21,508 nt of DNA. It comes from CAZZEX01 sp964653285. GTDB lineage: Bacteria; Chloroflexota; Anaerolineae; B4-G1. The DNA lies in contig CAZZEX010000087.1 of assembly GCA_964653285.1 (NCBI GenBank), positions 1 to 21,508 of the forward strand, written 5' to 3'. The translations under genes were made by a program, and so were the position numbers. This document shows positions 21,384-21,508 of this stretch, one piece after another. The notes under the pieces are model-generated. The model worked only from the letters and a program-made list of their open reading frames with translations, searched no databases and was not told the DNA's origin. Numbering within the stretch: position 1 is the first letter of the stretch; every line of letters begins with the position of its first letter.

Positions 21384-21384
21384 T
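21357..21384 (+). promoter_or_regulatory. Sigma70-type promoter reading out of the window
   Basis: TATAAT (21379-21384) with TTGCCT (21357-21362) 16 bases upstream. It shares GTGTATAATG with the promoter at 20187-20215. The -10 box contains the stop codon of the upstream GT4 gene. Transcription would begin near 21391. Confidence 0.65.
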
Positions 21385-21508
21385 GACGGCTGATCTCAGG
21401 CTGTCTGTGCCCTTTCCGCCCGATTGTGCAATGCTCTCATGACCGAAGTCAGTCCTATGTCATTATTGCCCCAGGATTGTGAATAACATTCAGAATGTTG
21501 AGCCGCTT
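21385..21508 (+). other. Leader and possible beginning of the next gene
   Basis: These 124 bases follow a promoter. A short frame (ATG at 21439, 15 codons, TAA at 21484-21486) is present but has no support. One frame is open from 21443 to the end of the window, with a possible GTG start at 21479 (MNNIQNVEPL). Another ATG is at 21495, with no ribosome site. The gene cannot be identified from what is visible. Confidence 0.25.

Noticed and set aside
1..21508. CRISPR array, tRNA, rRNA, toxin-antitoxin or phage genes
   Set aside because: No regularly spaced repeats, no tRNA- or rRNA-like stretches and no matching proteins were seen on either strand.

Overview
The window is a dense, plus-strand-only gene cluster for building and decorating a surface glycan. 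It holds about ten glycosyltransferases of the GT-A (GT2-like) and GT-B (GT4-like) folds, five small-molecule or sugar methyltransferases, and two separate sets of genes for making CMP-activated ulosonic (3-deoxy-2-keto) sugar acids. Genes are packed with 4-base stop/start overlaps (ATGA, GTGA, TTGA), clear Shine-Dalgarno sites and sigma70-type promoters, so the source is bacterial. The high but uneven GC content, the GT4 protein beginning MSLYLDVSAAVHRRAGLGRY and the REP-like repeat make me favour a Chloroflexota (Anaerolineae-like) genome. That is an inference from memory of similar proteins; no marker gene is present. No rRNA, tRNA, CRISPR or transposase gene was seen.

Layout. 1-3847: end of a methyltransferase, a divergent KdsB-type CMP-ulosonate synthetase, a D-2-hydroxyacid dehydrogenase, and one long ORF that joins a GT2 glycosyltransferase to a zinc alcohol dehydrogenase. 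3909-8846: two methyltransferases around an MptE/DUF115-like protein and a GT4 enzyme, the second methyltransferase with an unusual ParB-like tail, then a zinc-ribbon methyltransferase. 8914-13882: a Methyltransf_24-type methyltransferase, a GT4 gene carrying an in-frame 99-bp miniature inverted-repeat element, two GT-A enzymes and a GT-B enzyme. 13884-16609: a compact pathway block made of a CMP-sialate-synthetase/phosphoheptose-isomerase fusion, a NeuB-type synthase lacking its usual SAF domain, and a KdsC-type phosphatase. 16628-21383: four GT4-type glycosyltransferases, the last two each with its own promoter, and a further promoter that reads out of the window.

How the genes may work together. 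The 13884-16609 block contains isomerase, PEP-condensing synthase, phosphatase and cytidylyltransferase, enough in principle to turn a ketose phosphate into a CMP-ulosonic acid. The genes that normally supply NeuB (NeuC, Pse or Leg enzymes) and the Kdo genes (KdsA, KdsD) are absent. The isomerase is of the GmhA type, whose known product is a seven-carbon aldose phosphate. A literal reading therefore predicts a ten-carbon ulosonic acid; a nine-carbon Kdn-like acid is the conservative alternative. This block is the best candidate for an undescribed system. The 5' KdsB-like gene with its two dehydrogenases may serve a second, different acid. The glycosyltransferases and methyltransferases would then assemble and cap the glycan.
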